Assembly: GCA_902581005.1 (NCBI GenBank)
Contig: CACHMT010000001.1
Location: forward strand, 1 to 64,000
From: an uncultured Alphaproteobacteria bacterium
Lineage (GTDB): Bacteria > Pseudomonadota > Alphaproteobacteria > Rhodobacterales > Rhodobacteraceae
Length of the DNA stretch: 64,000 nt
Direction of reading: 5' to 3'
Shown piece after piece: positions 8,894-18,085 of the stretch. Each line of letters starts with the position of its first letter. The stretch's first letter is position 1. Under the pieces are notes generated by a model. The model saw nothing but the letters and a program-made list of their open reading frames with translations, was not told where the DNA came from and did not search any database. The translations under genes were made by a program, and so were the position numbers.

Positions 8894-9952
8894 ATGGCAT
8901 CTGATGAACGCATACGAGATATCGGATTAATCAGAAGATCTATATCTAGACCAGAGTTAGGGTCTGTTTTTGGTTTAATAATAATTGTCATTACTTTTAT
9001 GACGCTTACCTCAATCAGTGGCACCTTTGGAGCAATGTGGCTAAATCCAATTGGAATCCAGGCATGGGTTGAGCTAGCAGCGTTTGTGGGCATCTTAGCT
9101 ATCGGTGCCTCTCTTTTGATGATAGCAGGAGAGTTTGATCTCAGCATGGGAGCAAATATTGCTTTAGCTGGACATAGCTTTGCCATTTTTCTTTTATTTG
9201 GAGTGCCTATTGAGTTGGCGATCATTTTAACCTTTATAGAGCTGGCTTTTTTAGGATTTATCATTGGAGTAATTGTTGTTAGAACGGGACTTCCCAGCTT
9301 TATCGTAACTCTGGCATTTTGGTTTGCTAGTAGAGGGTTCGCAGTTTTTCTTAGCCAAACGTTTTTCAATCAATCTAGATTATCTGTGAAGGCAAATCTA
9401 AAACCACCCCCAGGAGGTGGAGAGGATCCTACACTGATTGATAACATTTTCGCATTCGACAAGGCTTTTGGGGTTCCCTTCGATGCCGAAGTTTATTACT
9501 TTATCATTCTTGTATTCATAGTTGCTTTCATTACCAATCGAACACCATATGGAAATTGGATCTATGCGTCTGGAGGTGACCCAGTGGCTGCAAGAGCTGT
9601 TGGTGTTCCAGTAGCAAGGGTGAAAATTAGCTTATTTATGATCTCGACCTCTCTTGCCTGTCTCTTAGGTATTTTAACCGTAATGACATCTGGTGCATCA
9701 GATCCCAAAGCAGGAGATTTTCGTGAACTACATGCAATTGCAGCGGCGGTTATTGGCGGCTGTGCATTAACCGGCGGTTACGGCTCTGTCGTTGGAGCAG
9801 TTCTTGGGGCATTAATTTTTGCAATCGCAAGCCGAGGAATAAACTTTGTACCTTTTATCGACAATAACCTTTTTAGGGTGATGCTAGGAATGCTAATTTT
9901 AGGATCTGCTCTTTTAAACCAATTTTTGAGAGACAGGATAGTGAAAGGCTAA
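8894..9952 (+). CDS. Sugar ABC transporter permease (RbsC/FrcC class)
   Basis: A 352-residue integral membrane protein with roughly nine or ten hydrophobic segments. The family loop RTPYGNWIYASGGDPVAARAVGV is present. It also has LHAIAAAVIGGCALTGGYGS, which carries the conserved coupling-helix region of BPD_transp_2 permeases. It forms the membrane channel for the adjoining binding protein and ATPase. An AGGGGG ribosome site lies just upstream of ATG 8894. Seven bases separate it from the ATPase gene. An open frame on the opposite strand over this gene is a shadow. Confidence 0.93.
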   Translation: MASDERIRDIGLIRRSISRPELGSVFGLIIIVITFMTLTSISGTFGAMWLNPIGIQAWVELAAFVGILAIGASLLMIAGEFDLSMGANIALAGHSFAIFLLFGVPIELAIILTFIELAFLGFIIGVIVVRTGLPSFIVTLAFWFASRGFAVFLSQTFFNQSRLSVKANLKPPPGGGEDPTLIDNIFAFDKAFGVPFDAEVYYFIILVFIVAFITNRTPYGNWIYASGGDPVAARAVGVPVARVKISLFMISTSLACLLGILTVMTSGASDPKAGDFRELHAIAAAVIGGCALTGGYGSVVGAVLGALIFAIASRGINFVPFIDNNLFRVMLGMLILGSALLNQFLRDRIVKG

Positions 9953-9959
9953 AGAGACT

Positions 9960-10724
9960 ATGATCCCATCAATTGAATTTAGGGGTGTATCGAAGTTTTT
10001 TGGTAACATAATAGCGCTGAAGGATATATCATTTAAGGTTTTTAAGGGTGAGATAACGGCTTTATTGGGTGATAATGGTGCAGGTAAATCAACACTAATA
10101 AAACTGTTATCTGGGGTCCACATGCCTAGTGAGGGCGAAATACTGCTGAGCGGTGAGCCAGTGAATTTTAAGTCACCAAGACAGGCTGTGTCTGCTGGTA
10201 TCGGTACAGTTTATCAGGACTTGGCGTTACAACCTTTGATGAGTGTGACTAGAAATTTCTTTCTAGGTAGAGAGATTACCAAAGGCTTATTTTTAAATAT
10301 GCCTCTGATGAATACCATCACAAAAAAGGAAATGGCGAAACTGGGTATTGATGTAGCGGACCCAACACAACCGATAGGAACTATGTCAGGCGGTCAAAGA
10401 CAGACACTAGCGATCGCTAGAGCTATTTATTTTGGAGCCAATGTTCTTATTCTGGATGAGCCAACTTCGGCCCTCGGACAAAAACAGCAGTTAGAAGTTT
10501 TAAGAACTATAAAAAAAGTAAAAGAGTTAGGTGACATAGCCATAATATTCATAACCCATAATGATATGCATGCTAAGCTTTTGGGAGATCGTTTTGCTTT
10601 TCTGAACAGAGGAAAAGTTTTGGCCGAGGGATCAAGAGACGAAATTGATATGAATAACCTTAGACCCTTGATGGCAGGTGGTGCAGAGTTAGAGAAACTT
10701 GAAACAGAATTCTCCGGAAGATAG
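9960..10724 (+). CDS. Sugar ABC transporter ATP-binding protein, single domain (FrcA class)
   Basis: A 254-residue ATPase with Walker A GDNGAGKST at residues 37-45, Q-loop YQDLAL near 85, signature MSGGQRQ at 142-148, Walker B VLILDEPTSALG from 162 and switch histidine in ITHN. Unlike the double ATPase at the left end, it has one domain and would act as a homodimer, as in fructose (FrcABC)-type importers. It completes the binding protein-permease-ATPase set, so this importer is self-contained. The iolC gene begins 51 bases downstream. Confidence 0.94.
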   Translation: MIPSIEFRGVSKFFGNIIALKDISFKVFKGEITALLGDNGAGKSTLIKLLSGVHMPSEGEILLSGEPVNFKSPRQAVSAGIGTVYQDLALQPLMSVTRNFFLGREITKGLFLNMPLMNTITKKEMAKLGIDVADPTQPIGTMSGGQRQTLAIARAIYFGANVLILDEPTSALGQKQQLEVLRTIKKVKELGDIAIIFITHNDMHAKLLGDRFAFLNRGKVLAEGSRDEIDMNNLRPLMAGGAELEKLETEFSGR

Positions 10725-10775
10725 CAGTGATTTAAATGGAGAAAACATCAGCTTTTTGAAAGGCTTAAAAGTAAA

Positions 10776-12683
10776 ATGGTTAATCAAAAAAATGATCTTG
10801 ATGTAATAACAATTGGACGATCTTCAGTAGATTTATATGGAGGGCAAGTTGGAGGACGACTGGAAGACATGACGTCGTTCCAAAAATACATTGGGGGAAG
10901 TCCTACTAACATTAGCATCGGAGCGTCAAGATTAGGTTTGAGATCTGCAGTCATTACAAGAGTAGGTGATGAGCATTTCGGGCGATTTATTACTGAGCAA
11001 TTAACTAGAGAGGGTGTAAACACAGAGGGAATTATTATTGATAAGAAACGTTTGTCCGCTCTCGCTATTTTAGGAATTCGCGATAAGGAACAATTCCCTC
11101 TATTATTTTACCGTGAGAATTGTGCTGATATGGGCCTCACAAAGAATGAAATTGATCCAGATTTTATTAAACGCTCAAAATGTGTTGTTGTAACCGGTAC
11201 CCACTTTAGCTCGAAGCAAGTATCAGAAGCTTCGTTCCAAGCAATTAACTATGCAAAAAATAATAATGTGCTTGTCGGGTTTGATATTGATTATCGTCCG
11301 AACCTCTGGTCCCTAGGCGGTCATGGTGATGGTGAGAGCAGGTTCGAAGAAAGTAAGGTCGTAACAAGTCATGTTCAAAAAATCATAAGCCACTGTGATC
11401 TTATTGTAGGAACGGAAGAAGAATGGCATATAGCTGGAGGAACTCAAGACACATTAAAGGCCCTTCGAATCTGTCGTGAACTAACGCAAGCTATAATAGT
11501 CTGTAAAAGGGGCGCCATGGGGTGCACCGTTTTCCCCGATGCTATAATTAACTGGGATTCAGGTATTTCTGTAAAAGTTAATAAAATTGAGATATTTAAT
11601 GTCCTGGGTGCTGGTGATGGCTTTATGGCAGGTTTTTTATATGGTTGGTTAAATGATCAGTCGTTGGAATTATGCGCGAAGTATGCCAATGCATGTGGTG
11701 CTTTAGCAGTCTCTCGACATGGATGTGCACCAGCTTATCCATCTAAAATAGAGTTAGAACACTACCTCAAAAATGGTAGCCAGCACTTTTCTTTAAGACA
11801 AGATACATTTCTTGAACAACTGCATTGGAGTACAAATCGAAGAAAGAGTTTTGATAACCTTTTTACTTTGGCAATAGATCACAGAGTGCAATTTAAAAAG
11901 CTAGCAGAGGAAAATGAAAAACAAAAAGAGGATATCGCTGTTTTCAAATCAATGGCATTAGAGGCCTGCTTGGAGGCGCAAAAAACTGAGCATGAAAATG
12001 TAGGTATCCTTTTAGATGAAGAATATGCAGAAAGCTCTTTGCATGCCGCGTCTGATCATGACATATGGATTGGTAGACCAATTGAAAAGGCAGGTGTATT
12101 TCCTTTAGAATTAACTGAGGAGCCTGATATAGGATCACGACTGGCAAACTGGCCAGTTAATCATTGTGTGAAAGTCTTGGCACCCTTAAGAAATGATGAT
12201 CCAAAAGACATCTATGAACATCAAGTAAAACTTTTAAGTCAATTAGCGCAAGCATGTAGGCTTACTAACCATGAAATATTATTGGAGATTATTACAAAAA
12301 GAAATGACAAAGCTTGCTCTCCTGAGCAGATCCTATCTCTTATGCAGAAATTGTATGAAGATAATATCTATCCCGATTGGTGGAAACTAGAGCCTATTGA
12401 AAATGTCGAGTTTTGGTCAAAAGCCAATAATATTATACAGCAGTTTGATCCATATGCCCAAGGAATAATCGTTTTGGGCATGGATGCGCCCTCAGATAAA
12501 TTGGCTTCAGTTTTTGATCTATGTAAAAATTATAAACACGTAAAGGGGTTTGCAGTGGGACGGTCGATATTTTTTGAAACAGCCAGAAAGTGGTTTGGAA
12601 ATAAAATAACTAATCAACAAGCAAAGGATGAGATGTTTAATAAATTTACTAAGCTTATCAAGTTATGGAAGAGGAAAAATTAA
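10776..12683 (+). CDS. iolC: Bifunctional 5-dehydro-2-deoxygluconokinase with C-terminal DUF2090 aldolase domain
   Basis: A 635-residue fusion. Residues about 8-335 are a PfkB-family kinase: the N-terminal MD-like start ITIGRSSVDLYG, a GGSPTNISIGASRLG block, and the catalytic NVLGAGDGFMAGF with GAGD at 278-281. Residues about 350-635 form a DUF2090 domain, which in several proteobacterial IolC proteins is considered the 5-dehydro-2-deoxyphosphogluconate aldolase half. It would phosphorylate the inositol-derived keto-deoxy acid and then cleave it to dihydroxyacetone phosphate and malonate semialdehyde. Its ribosome site is weak. iolD follows immediately. Confidence 0.93.
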   Translation: MVNQKNDLDVITIGRSSVDLYGGQVGGRLEDMTSFQKYIGGSPTNISIGASRLGLRSAVITRVGDEHFGRFITEQLTREGVNTEGIIIDKKRLSALAILGIRDKEQFPLLFYRENCADMGLTKNEIDPDFIKRSKCVVVTGTHFSSKQVSEASFQAINYAKNNNVLVGFDIDYRPNLWSLGGHGDGESRFEESKVVTSHVQKIISHCDLIVGTEEEWHIAGGTQDTLKALRICRELTQAIIVCKRGAMGCTVFPDAIINWDSGISVKVNKIEIFNVLGAGDGFMAGFLYGWLNDQSLELCAKYANACGALAVSRHGCAPAYPSKIELEHYLKNGSQHFSLRQDTFLEQLHWSTNRRKSFDNLFTLAIDHRVQFKKLAEENEKQKEDIAVFKSMALEACLEAQKTEHENVGILLDEEYAESSLHAASDHDIWIGRPIEKAGVFPLELTEEPDIGSRLANWPVNHCVKVLAPLRNDDPKDIYEHQVKLLSQLAQACRLTNHEILLEIITKRNDKACSPEQILSLMQKLYEDNIYPDWWKLEPIENVEFWSKANNIIQQFDPYAQGIIVLGMDAPSDKLASVFDLCKNYKHVKGFAVGRSIFFETARKWFGNKITNQQAKDEMFNKFTKLIKLWKRKN

Positions 12684-12685
12684 AA

Positions 12686-14533
12686 ATGAAAACAGTTAAA
12701 TTAACTGCAGCGCAGGCTCTGGTAAAGTGGATGATTGCCCAGAAGATTGAACAATTTGATGGATCGTTTGAAATGGCTTTCAAAGGTGTGTGGGGAATAT
12801 TTGGTCACGGTAACGTTGCTGGCATAGGTGAGGCTTTAGAAAAGCATAAATCCGAACTTCCGACTTATAGAGGGCATAACGAGCAAGGCATGGCCCATGC
12901 GGCATTAGCATATACAAAAGAGATGCGAAGGAGAAGGTTTATGGCCGTCACATCATCTATTGGTCCTGGAGCAACCAACCTAGTAACAGCAGCGGCATTA
13001 GCTCACGTTAATAGGCTACCAATTCTTTTACTACCAGGTGATATCTTTGCTGACAGACGCCCTGACCCAGTACTTCAACAGGTTGAAGATTTTGAAGACG
13101 GAACTGTATCTGCCAATGATTGCTTCAGACCGGTCAGCAGATATTTTGATCGAATAACTAGGCCCGAACAATTACTCAATGCGTTACCAAAAGCCATGTC
13201 TATTCTTACTGACCCAGCTATGGCTGGCCCTGTTACTCTTGCGTTTTGTCAAGATGTCCAAGCCGAAGCCTATAATTATCCAGAATCTTTTTTTGAAATT
13301 GTTCACTGGAATGTCAGAAGAATTCAACCAGACCGAAGAGAGATAGAGAGGTTGGCTAACTCACTAAAAAAGTCAAAAAAACCTGTAGTAATCGCTGGTG
13401 GAGGAGTAAAATATAGCGATGCGCAAAACGAACTAAAGAAATTTTTAGATTTAACTAAAATACCACTAGTGGCAACACAAGCTGGAAAATCAGTCTTGTT
13501 AGAAAAAGATGAGCAGAACCTTGGATCTATCGGAGTGACAGGTTCTAGTTCAGCCAATGCAATTATATCAGGTGCAGATCTCGTTATTTCCGTAGGAAGT
13601 CGCTTGCAAGATTTTACTACAGGCTCCAACGGACTAATAAAAGCTCCGGTATATTCCATAAATGTTCAGGCACATGATCTAACTAAACACAAGTCCATAC
13701 CTGTTCTGGGGGATGCTAAGGAGACACTCCAATTGCTGAGAGAGCTAAGCATAAATTATAAGGTTAGTGCAGACTATATCGCGCATTATTACCAAGCAAA
13801 GTCAAATTGGACAAAAGACGTAGACAAAGTAACTTCTACTAGTTTAATGAATAGTCTACCTGCCGACAGTCAAGTAATCGGAGCAGTAAACCGAAGTGTG
13901 CCAGAAAACACAGTCGTAATAGGCGCAGCAGGGTCAATGCCGGGAGAACTACATAAACTCTGGAGAGTTTTAGATCAAGATACGTATCATATGGAATATG
14001 GGTATTCTTGTATGGGATATGAGGTTTCAGCTGGTATTGGAGTAAATCTCGCTGCACCTAATAGACCAAATGTAATTTTTGCAGGCGATGGCTCTTACCT
14101 AATGATGAATTCGGAACTCGCTACCGCCGCAATGATGGGCGTTTCAATGACTCTCATCCTTACAAATAATAGAGGTTATGGTTGTATTAATCGCTTACAA
14201 AAAGCTTCTGGGGGGACTGAGTTTAACAACCTGTTTTCAGACTCTAAATTCGAGAATCAGATAGAAATTGATTACGTTTCTCATGCAAAATCTATGGGAG
14301 CTGAAGCCACCCATGTTTCCGACATAACTGAATTGGAGAGAGAGGTTAAAAGCGCAATTTCAAAAAAGGGCGTTAATGTTATAGTGATAGATACAGATCC
14401 AAATATAAGTACTGAGGAAGGAGGTGCTTGGTGGGATGTGGCGATTCCAGAAACCTTCATCGATAATAGCAAGTCAGATCTTTCAAAGAAGTATTTAGTG
14501 GCTAGAGCAATACAAGACAAAGGATCCAAATAG
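12686..14533 (+). CDS. iolD: 3D-(3,5/4)-trihydroxycyclohexane-1,2-dione acylhydrolase
   Basis: A ThDP-dependent enzyme of about 615 residues that opens the ring of the diketo inositol intermediate. I chose ATG 12686, two bases after the iolC stop with a GAGGAA site upstream. An in-frame ATG at 12665 would overlap iolC and add seven residues. Visible features are FGHGNVAGIGEAL, the cofactor-activating glutamate in GHNEQGMAHAALAY, a central ALS-type domain (PVVIAGGGV), and the ThDP/metal motif GDGSYLMMNSELA ending in LTNNRGYG. The stop overlaps the next gene's GTG start by one base, so translation is coupled. Confidence 0.95.
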   Translation: MKTVKLTAAQALVKWMIAQKIEQFDGSFEMAFKGVWGIFGHGNVAGIGEALEKHKSELPTYRGHNEQGMAHAALAYTKEMRRRRFMAVTSSIGPGATNLVTAAALAHVNRLPILLLPGDIFADRRPDPVLQQVEDFEDGTVSANDCFRPVSRYFDRITRPEQLLNALPKAMSILTDPAMAGPVTLAFCQDVQAEAYNYPESFFEIVHWNVRRIQPDRREIERLANSLKKSKKPVVIAGGGVKYSDAQNELKKFLDLTKIPLVATQAGKSVLLEKDEQNLGSIGVTGSSSANAIISGADLVISVGSRLQDFTTGSNGLIKAPVYSINVQAHDLTKHKSIPVLGDAKETLQLLRELSINYKVSADYIAHYYQAKSNWTKDVDKVTSTSLMNSLPADSQVIGAVNRSVPENTVVIGAAGSMPGELHKLWRVLDQDTYHMEYGYSCMGYEVSAGIGVNLAAPNRPNVIFAGDGSYLMMNSELATAAMMGVSMTLILTNNRGYGCINRLQKASGGTEFNNLFSDSKFENQIEIDYVSHAKSMGAEATHVSDITELEREVKSAISKKGVNVIVIDTDPNISTEEGGAWWDVAIPETFIDNSKSDLSKKYLVARAIQDKGSK

Positions 14534-15333
14534 TGAGCAAGCTCCTAATTAATCCAGATTTGAAATCTATGAGATTACATAACATCACTCCTTCGAGTGC
14601 TGGCTGGAAATATGTTGGATTAGAGGTTTATAAAGCTTTTAAAGGTAATAAGTTCTCTAGAAATGGTGACTCACGAGAGGTCTGCGTTGTGTTATTAAGT
14701 GGAGAAATAAACTTTTTTTTAAATGGAGAAGAAGTTGGGAACTTTAAAGGCAGAAGTTCAGTTTTTGATAACGAGGCACCTTTTGCGTTTTACTGTCCAG
14801 CCAATCAAAGCTTTGAAATAAATACACTTACAGATTGTGAGTTTGCTTATTGCACCGCACCCGGCTTAACTCAGGATCAGGAATTTCGCGTAATTATACC
14901 AGAGAAAATGGAAAAAGAAAAAAGGGGGGAAGGTTCCAACACTAGATATGTTTGCAACATACTTCCAGAAACTGAGCCAGCTGATAGCTTATTAGTAGTT
15001 GAGGTTATTACTCCATCAGGAAACTGGTCCTCCTATCCGCCTCACAAACATGATCAGGACAATTTACCAACAGAGTCCTATCTTGAAGAAACGTACTATC
15101 ATAGAATAGATCCTTCGCAAGGATACGTAACCCAACGCGTATACACGGACGATTTGAGTATTAATGAATCCATGTCGCCCTCTGATAAAAGTGTCGTACT
15201 AGTTCCGGCTGGCTATCATCCAGTTGGTGTCCCACATGGGTATAAAAGTTATTATTTAAATGTAATGGCAGGTCCCAAGAGAGTTTGGAAGTTTAAAAAC
15301 GATCCAAATCATGATTGGATAGTGAATAAATAG
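14533..15333 (+). CDS. iolB: 5-deoxy-glucuronate isomerase (first copy)
   Basis: A 266-residue cupin-type isomerase. It starts at GTG 14533, overlapping the iolD stop by one base. It carries the IolB metal-site block SYPPHKHDQDNLPTESYLEE, with histidines and glutamate placed as in the family, and the C-terminal PAGYHPVGVPHGYKSYYLN block. It converts 5-deoxy-glucuronate to 5-dehydro-2-deoxygluconate, the substrate of IolC. A second gene of the same family lies at 17246. This copy sits in the main iolCDBE run and is the likelier housekeeping enzyme for myo-inositol. Confidence 0.94.
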   Translation: MSKLLINPDLKSMRLHNITPSSAGWKYVGLEVYKAFKGNKFSRNGDSREVCVVLLSGEINFFLNGEEVGNFKGRSSVFDNEAPFAFYCPANQSFEINTLTDCEFAYCTAPGLTQDQEFRVIIPEKMEKEKRGEGSNTRYVCNILPETEPADSLLVVEVITPSGNWSSYPPHKHDQDNLPTESYLEETYYHRIDPSQGYVTQRVYTDDLSINESMSPSDKSVVLVPAGYHPVGVPHGYKSYYLNVMAGPKRVWKFKNDPNHDWIVNK

Positions 15334-15359
15334 ATTGTTTTAAAGAAAGTGAGTTGTAT

Positions 15360-16259
15360 ATGGAGGTAAAGCTTGGTATGTCACCAATCTCATGGACTAA
15401 TGATGATTTACCTGAACTTGGAGGTGATACGAGTTTAGAAACATGCTTAAAAGAAACACGATTGGCTGGATTTTCAGGTACTGAGCTGGGTGGAAAATTT
15501 CCAAAGACCCCTTCTAGCCTTAAAGAAGTTTTAGAAGAGCATGAATTAAAGCTTATTTCCGGTTGGTATTCTGGCACAATGCTAAATAACAATCTAAAAG
15601 ACGAAAAAATTAAACTAGATGAAACTTTAAATTTATTTGCCGAAGTTGGTGCGAGCGTTTTAGTTTATGGTGAAACGTTCAATACAGTTCAAAACAAAAA
15701 GAATAAACCCTTGAATTCGAGGCCGAGATTATCCGAATTTGATATTAAGCAATACGGCCAAGATTTAGGTGATCTAGCCGATTATTGCTTAGACAAAGGC
15801 GTACCATTGACCTTTCATCACCATATGGGTACAGCCGTAGAGACACAAAATGAGATCGAGCAATTAATGAATAGCACTAGAGACTCAGTTGGTCTTCTTC
15901 TAGACACAGGACATCTTCTATTTGCCGACGGTGATTATGATAAAATTATTTCTAATTATGGGGATAGAATAAATCATATTCATACAAAAGATATTAGAAA
16001 GGACGTTTTCAAGAATGTGGATAAAAGTAAAGATAGCTTTTTAGACTGTGTATTGGATGGCGTGTTTACAGTGCCAGGAGATGGTTGCATTGATTATCAA
16101 AAATTTATCAAACGGCTTAAAGATATTAGATACAAAGGTTGGATAGTGATTGAAGCAGAGCAAGATCCTCTGAAAGCCAATCCATTTGAGTACGCAAAAA
16201 AGGGTTTCAATACCTTAGTTTCCTGCTTAGAAGAATATGATTTTAAGATAGTTGCCTAA
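15360..16259 (+). CDS. iolE: Inosose dehydratase (myo-inosose-2 dehydratase)
   Basis: About 299 residues from ATG 15360; a TTG two codons earlier is less likely. The protein is a xylose-isomerase-like TIM barrel with the IolE-type opening LGMSPISWTNDDLPELGGD and ETRLAGFSGTELGGKFP. Putative metal ligands lie in TFHHHMGTAVET, LLLDTGHLLFA, INHIHTKDIR and IVIEAEQDP. It dehydrates 2-keto-myo-inositol to the diketone consumed by IolD. It is in the same operon as iolC, iolD and iolB, 26 bases after iolB, and is followed closely by the second kinase gene. Confidence 0.94.
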   Translation: MEVKLGMSPISWTNDDLPELGGDTSLETCLKETRLAGFSGTELGGKFPKTPSSLKEVLEEHELKLISGWYSGTMLNNNLKDEKIKLDETLNLFAEVGASVLVYGETFNTVQNKKNKPLNSRPRLSEFDIKQYGQDLGDLADYCLDKGVPLTFHHHMGTAVETQNEIEQLMNSTRDSVGLLLDTGHLLFADGDYDKIISNYGDRINHIHTKDIRKDVFKNVDKSKDSFLDCVLDGVFTVPGDGCIDYQKFIKRLKDIRYKGWIVIEAEQDPLKANPFEYAKKGFNTLVSCLEEYDFKIVA

Positions 16260-16264
16260 GTTTA

Positions 16265-17236
16265 ATGACCATCGAATTACCCATAAAATTAAAACAACGA
16301 ATGGCAAAGGGTAAATTTGTAATTGTAGGAAGAGCTGGAATGGACCTTTACCCTAAACCAGCCAATAAACAAACGAGTGAAGCCGGTACATTTATCTCTG
16401 ATTTGGGGGGATCTGCTGCAAACATTGCTGTTTCTATTTCCAAACTCGGAGGTCGTTCTCAAATTATAACTGTGGTCTCAGACGATGAAATTGGTGATTT
16501 TGTTTGGAAAAAATTAGAAGAGCATAAAGTAGATACTTCACTAGTAACCAAGTCTCAAAATAATAATGCTCGTACATCACTTGCAATAGCAGAGATAAGA
16601 GAAGAGCCAAAGGTCGTTATCTATCGTAATAATGCCGCTGATCTTTTGATAGATAAACAAAATATTGATAACTTAAATCTAGAGAATTATGCCGGCATTG
16701 TGATCACTGGAACTGCGCTTTCGGATGAACCATCGAGATCGACAATAAACCTACTTATCGAAAAATCAAAAAATGCAAAATGCCCAGTTATATTCGACGT
16801 TGATTACAGAGCAAATGCTTGGACTTCAATATCATTGGCATCCGCTGAACTTCGAGGAGTTGCAAAAATAGCTGATATGTGTGTTGGCAATAGAGAAGAG
16901 TTTGAAATAATGTTTGAACAAACGGATTTACGAAAGGTCAGTGCTAATTTTAATCCAAACCAAATAGTGTTATTCAAAAAAGGAGCTGATGGTTGTGACA
17001 TTATTTTAGATGGTGAAACGGAGTCATATACCGTGTTTAAAGTGAAAGCAAAGAAACCATACGGAGCTGGTGATGCGTTCTTAGGTACAATTCTTTACTC
17101 ACTCTCAAATGGATTAAGTTTAGAATCAGCTATAAAAAGAGGTAACGCGTCTGCAGCTATTGTCGTTTCGAAAGAAGGATGCGCATCGGCAATGCCCAAT
17201 CTTAACCAGCTAATTGAATTTATCGAGACACATTAG
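16265..17236 (+). CDS. PfkB-family kinase, second IolC-like 5-dehydro-2-deoxygluconokinase without DUF2090
   Basis: A 323-residue ribokinase-fold enzyme. It has the IolC-like opening GKFVIVGRAGMDLYPKP, the GGSAANIAVSISKLGG block, RNNAADLL, FDVDYRANAW and the catalytic PYGAGDAFLGT. These match 5-dehydro-2-deoxygluconokinases better than generic sugar kinases. Unlike the iolC at 10776 it stops after the kinase domain. It is paired with its own IolB-like isomerase and class II aldolase, and the three form a second lower-pathway set. No clear ribosome site precedes ATG 16265, and ATG 16301 is an alternative. Substrate overlap with iolC is probable but unproved. Confidence 0.85.
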   Translation: MTIELPIKLKQRMAKGKFVIVGRAGMDLYPKPANKQTSEAGTFISDLGGSAANIAVSISKLGGRSQIITVVSDDEIGDFVWKKLEEHKVDTSLVTKSQNNNARTSLAIAEIREEPKVVIYRNNAADLLIDKQNIDNLNLENYAGIVITGTALSDEPSRSTINLLIEKSKNAKCPVIFDVDYRANAWTSISLASAELRGVAKIADMCVGNREEFEIMFEQTDLRKVSANFNPNQIVLFKKGADGCDIILDGETESYTVFKVKAKKPYGAGDAFLGTILYSLSNGLSLESAIKRGNASAAIVVSKEGCASAMPNLNQLIEFIETH

Positions 17237-17245
17237 GAGTATAAA

Positions 17246-18085
17246 TTGCACATACCGCCCCATGACAATGATAATAGACCCATAATTGATATAAACGATG
17301 CAAAAGTTCCATACGCTTTTTTCAATAGGGTTACTTTAAATAGAGATGAAGAATTTGTATACGAATTAAAAGAGTATGAGAGCTGCATTGTCCCTGTGAC
17401 AGGGAGTATTATTGTGAATGTCTATTCTTTGGACGAACGTTTAATAGGTAATCGGATGAATAACGTTTGGGACGGAGAGCCTGAGGGGGTATATGTGCCA
17501 ACGGGTTTAACCGCAAAAATAAAATGTGCCTGTGACCAAGCGGAAATTTTTATTGCAGGAGCCAAGTATTCAGAGCAATTACGGCCATTCTATATTATGG
17601 GAGAAGACGTGGATGTAGTTCAATATGGGTCTGACGACACCAAAACTCATAGAAAAATTAAACATATCTTAGGACAAAAACAAAATGGAAAAGTTGGTCG
17701 CCTATTAGTTTCTGAGCTTTTTACTGTCGGTAAAGGTGGATGGTCAGGGTTTCCACCCCACAAACACGATACTGATAGAGATGGTGAAACACACCATGAT
17801 GAAGTCTACAACTTTAGATTCGATCCTAAGGAAGGATTTGCTCTTCAATTATTGCAAGGAGAAAATAAAAAGGTTGGAGATGCGCATCATATAGTGGATG
17901 GATCAACTTTTGTAATTGATAAGGGGTATCATCCTTGTGTGGTCGCTCCAGGTTATCAGATGTACTATTTCACAATTTTAGCCGGTAAATCTCAGAGATC
18001 TTTAGTTCAATATTTTCAACCTGAATATAGCTGGCAAGTCGAAACTATACCTGGCATTAAAGATATGATAGCCAAATTTAAATGA
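17246..18085 (+). CDS. Second IolB-like 5-deoxy-glucuronate isomerase
   Basis: A 279-residue KduI/IolB-type cupin, started at TTG 17246 behind an AGGAG site. It has the metal block SGFPPHKHDTDRDGETHHDE and the closing IDKGYHPCVVAPGYQMYYF, matching IolB. It differs clearly from the first IolB in this locus, for example in the N-terminal HIPPHDNDNRPIIDINDAK and the longer C-terminus. Its stop overlaps the start of the aldolase gene (ATGA), so the two are co-translated. It may act on the same intermediate or on one from a different inositol isomer. Confidence 0.87.
   Translation: MHIPPHDNDNRPIIDINDAKVPYAFFNRVTLNRDEEFVYELKEYESCIVPVTGSIIVNVYSLDERLIGNRMNNVWDGEPEGVYVPTGLTAKIKCACDQAEIFIAGAKYSEQLRPFYIMGEDVDVVQYGSDDTKTHRKIKHILGQKQNGKVGRLLVSELFTVGKGGWSGFPPHKHDTDRDGETHHDEVYNFRFDPKEGFALQLLQGENKKVGDAHHIVDGSTFVIDKGYHPCVVAPGYQMYYFTILAGKSQRSLVQYFQPEYSWQVETIPGIKDMIAKFK

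Noticed and set aside
8836-9369. A 177-codon frame on the minus strand over the inositol importer permease.
   Set aside because: It lies wholly opposite the membrane permease and is low in complexity for a soluble protein. It is explained as a shadow of that gene, and its start would sit in the intergenic hairpin.
13324-13659. Minus-strand frame over iolD, and similar long shadows over iolG, purF, xdhA and NCS2.
   Set aside because: All lie in frames opposite well-supported genes and show no family features.
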